In this document: positions 5,326-6,032 of the stretch, piece after piece
Layout: each line of letters begins with the position of its first letter
Numbering within the stretch: position 1 is the first letter of the stretch
Assembly (NCBI GenBank): GCA_003164305.1
Contig: PLSZ01000625.1
Location: 3,778-9,809 of the forward strand
Direction of reading: 5' to 3'
Length of the DNA stretch: 6,032 bases
From: Acetobacteraceae bacterium
Lineage (GTDB): Bacteria > Pseudomonadota > Alphaproteobacteria > Acetobacterales > Acetobacteraceae
Made by a program: the position numbers and the translations under genes
Notes under the pieces: generated by a model
What the model was told of the DNA's origin: nothing
Databases searched by the model: none
The model's input: the letters and a program-made list of their open reading frames with translations, nothing else

Positions 5326-6032
5326 TCACCTCTGCCAACGGATCAGCGCCGTCTCCGCCGGCACTCGTACGCCGCGGCGCGCCGCCACGACGCGCGCCGT
5401 GTAATCGCTTTCCGATCGCGCCCCGCGGAGCTGGCCCCGGTAGATAAAGCCGCTGGTTGCCCCTGGAACTGATCCATCGTGCGACAAGACGATGGCCTCG
5501 GAGGCCGCACCATCGGCCGGCGCGGCATAGAGCTCCACCCGAACGTCGCCCGGGGCGACCTCCGCCAGATAAACCGGCACTGAGACCTCCCGCCCGTCAT
5601 CCCGCTGGACGAAATTCGGTTCGCCGATATGCACGCCGGGCCAGGCGCGATGCAGGTGCTGATCCCATTCCGCCATTGCCTTCGCCGCCGTCGCACCGTC
5701 CGCGACACGCTCGCGTAACGCCTGGGCGGCGGGCGAATAGGCCTTGTCGAGATATTCGCGCACCATGCGCGACGCGCCGTAGCGCACCGTCAGGTCGGTC
5801 ATGCTGCGCCGCATACGGGCCACCCAGGCGCGCGGCACACCGGTCGCGTCACGGTCATAGAATGCCGGCACGACTTCGCGTTCCAGCACGGTATAGAGCT
5901 CGTCCGCGTCATCCCGGTCCTGATCGGCGGCCTCGGTATATCGCCGGTCGCCGATCGCCCAACCCAGGCCGGGGGCGTAAGCTTCCTCCCACCAGCCGTC
6001 CAGGGTCGAAAGATTGAGCCCGCCATTGACGA
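5326..6032 (-). CDS. glgP: Glycogen/alpha-glucan phosphorylase, C-terminal part
   Basis: These are the last 234 codons of a GT35 phosphorylase. The enzyme cleaves alpha-1,4-glucan with phosphate to release glucose-1-phosphate in the cytosol, using pyridoxal phosphate. The fragment opens with VNGGLNLSTLDGWWEEAY, which in this family follows directly after the GTSGMKA-type motif carrying the PLP-binding Lys, so that Lys lies just outside the window. It continues with PGLGWAIGD, then LEREVVPAFYDRD, PRAWVARMRRSM and RMVREYLDKAY. The tail, about 150 residues, includes PVYLAEVAPGDVRVELYA and ends ALIRWQR. This layout fits the 'alpha-glucan family phosphorylase' branch rather than the E. coli GlgP/MalP branch. 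The frame runs unbroken to the window edge, with two bases of a partial codon. No glycogen-pathway neighbour is visible in the window. Confidence 0.92.
   Translation of the reverse strand, partial: VNGGLNLSTLDGWWEEAYAPGLGWAIGDRRYTEAADQDRDDADELYTVLEREVVPAFYDRDATGVPRAWVARMRRSMTDLTVRYGASRMVREYLDKAYSPAAQALRERVADGATAAKAMAEWDQHLHRAWPGVHIGEPNFVQRDDGREVSVPVYLAEVAPGDVRVELYAAPADGAASEAIVLSHDGSVPGATSGFIYRGQLRGARSESDYTARVVAARRGVRVPAETALIRWQR

Overview
The window is GC-rich, with high-GC third codon positions in its clear genes. It most likely comes from an alphaproteobacterium, perhaps Rhodospirillales/Acetobacteraceae. That placement rests on the look of GuaB, the phosphorylase tail and the palindromic repeats, and no search was run. 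Two genes are certain: guaB (IMP dehydrogenase, complete, minus strand, 1304-2806) and the C-terminal 234 codons of a glycogen/alpha-glucan phosphorylase (minus strand, running off the right edge). Between and around them lies a patchwork of remnants, small orphan genes and repeats.

Layout. Bases 1-24 hold a truncated palindromic repeat. Bases 361-936 (+) encode a response-regulator/EAL protein with its middle missing: the receiver domain stops after the phosphoacceptor Asp and runs straight into the second half of an EAL domain. Bases 937-1303 separate this gene from the convergent guaB and contain several copies of the same repeat family, including two long perfect inverted repeats. guaB follows on the minus strand. 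About 120 bp upstream of its start, on the same strand, is the 3' end of a group II intron, with domain V, domain VI and a bulged branch-point A. No intron-encoded reverse transcriptase is present. Bases 3217-3519 (-) encode a 100-aa membrane protein. Bases 3520-3925 have no convincing gene. Bases 3926-4334 (+) are the C-terminal part of a DDE transposase, frameshifted by a 25-nt insertion just before the catalytic Glu region.

The most interesting structure is at 4315-4581. It is a 267-bp segment bounded by 22-bp inverted repeats (20 of 22 matching), with AAAA on both outer flanks. Almost all of its interior is one 60-aa two-helix membrane protein gene with a good ribosome binding site. It looks like a miniature transposon carrying a cargo gene. 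Its two ends also supply the stop codons of the genes on either side: the dead transposase and a 129-aa unknown protein (4562-4951, -).

No operon-level system is apparent. guaB (guanine nucleotide synthesis) and the phosphorylase (glycogen breakdown) are unrelated housekeeping genes, and the material between them looks like an accumulation of mobile DNA. The best candidates for something undescribed are the 4315-4581 element and the repeat family. In the repeats, the stem sequences change in compensating pairs while the TCGAG loop and the trailing GACG stay fixed.
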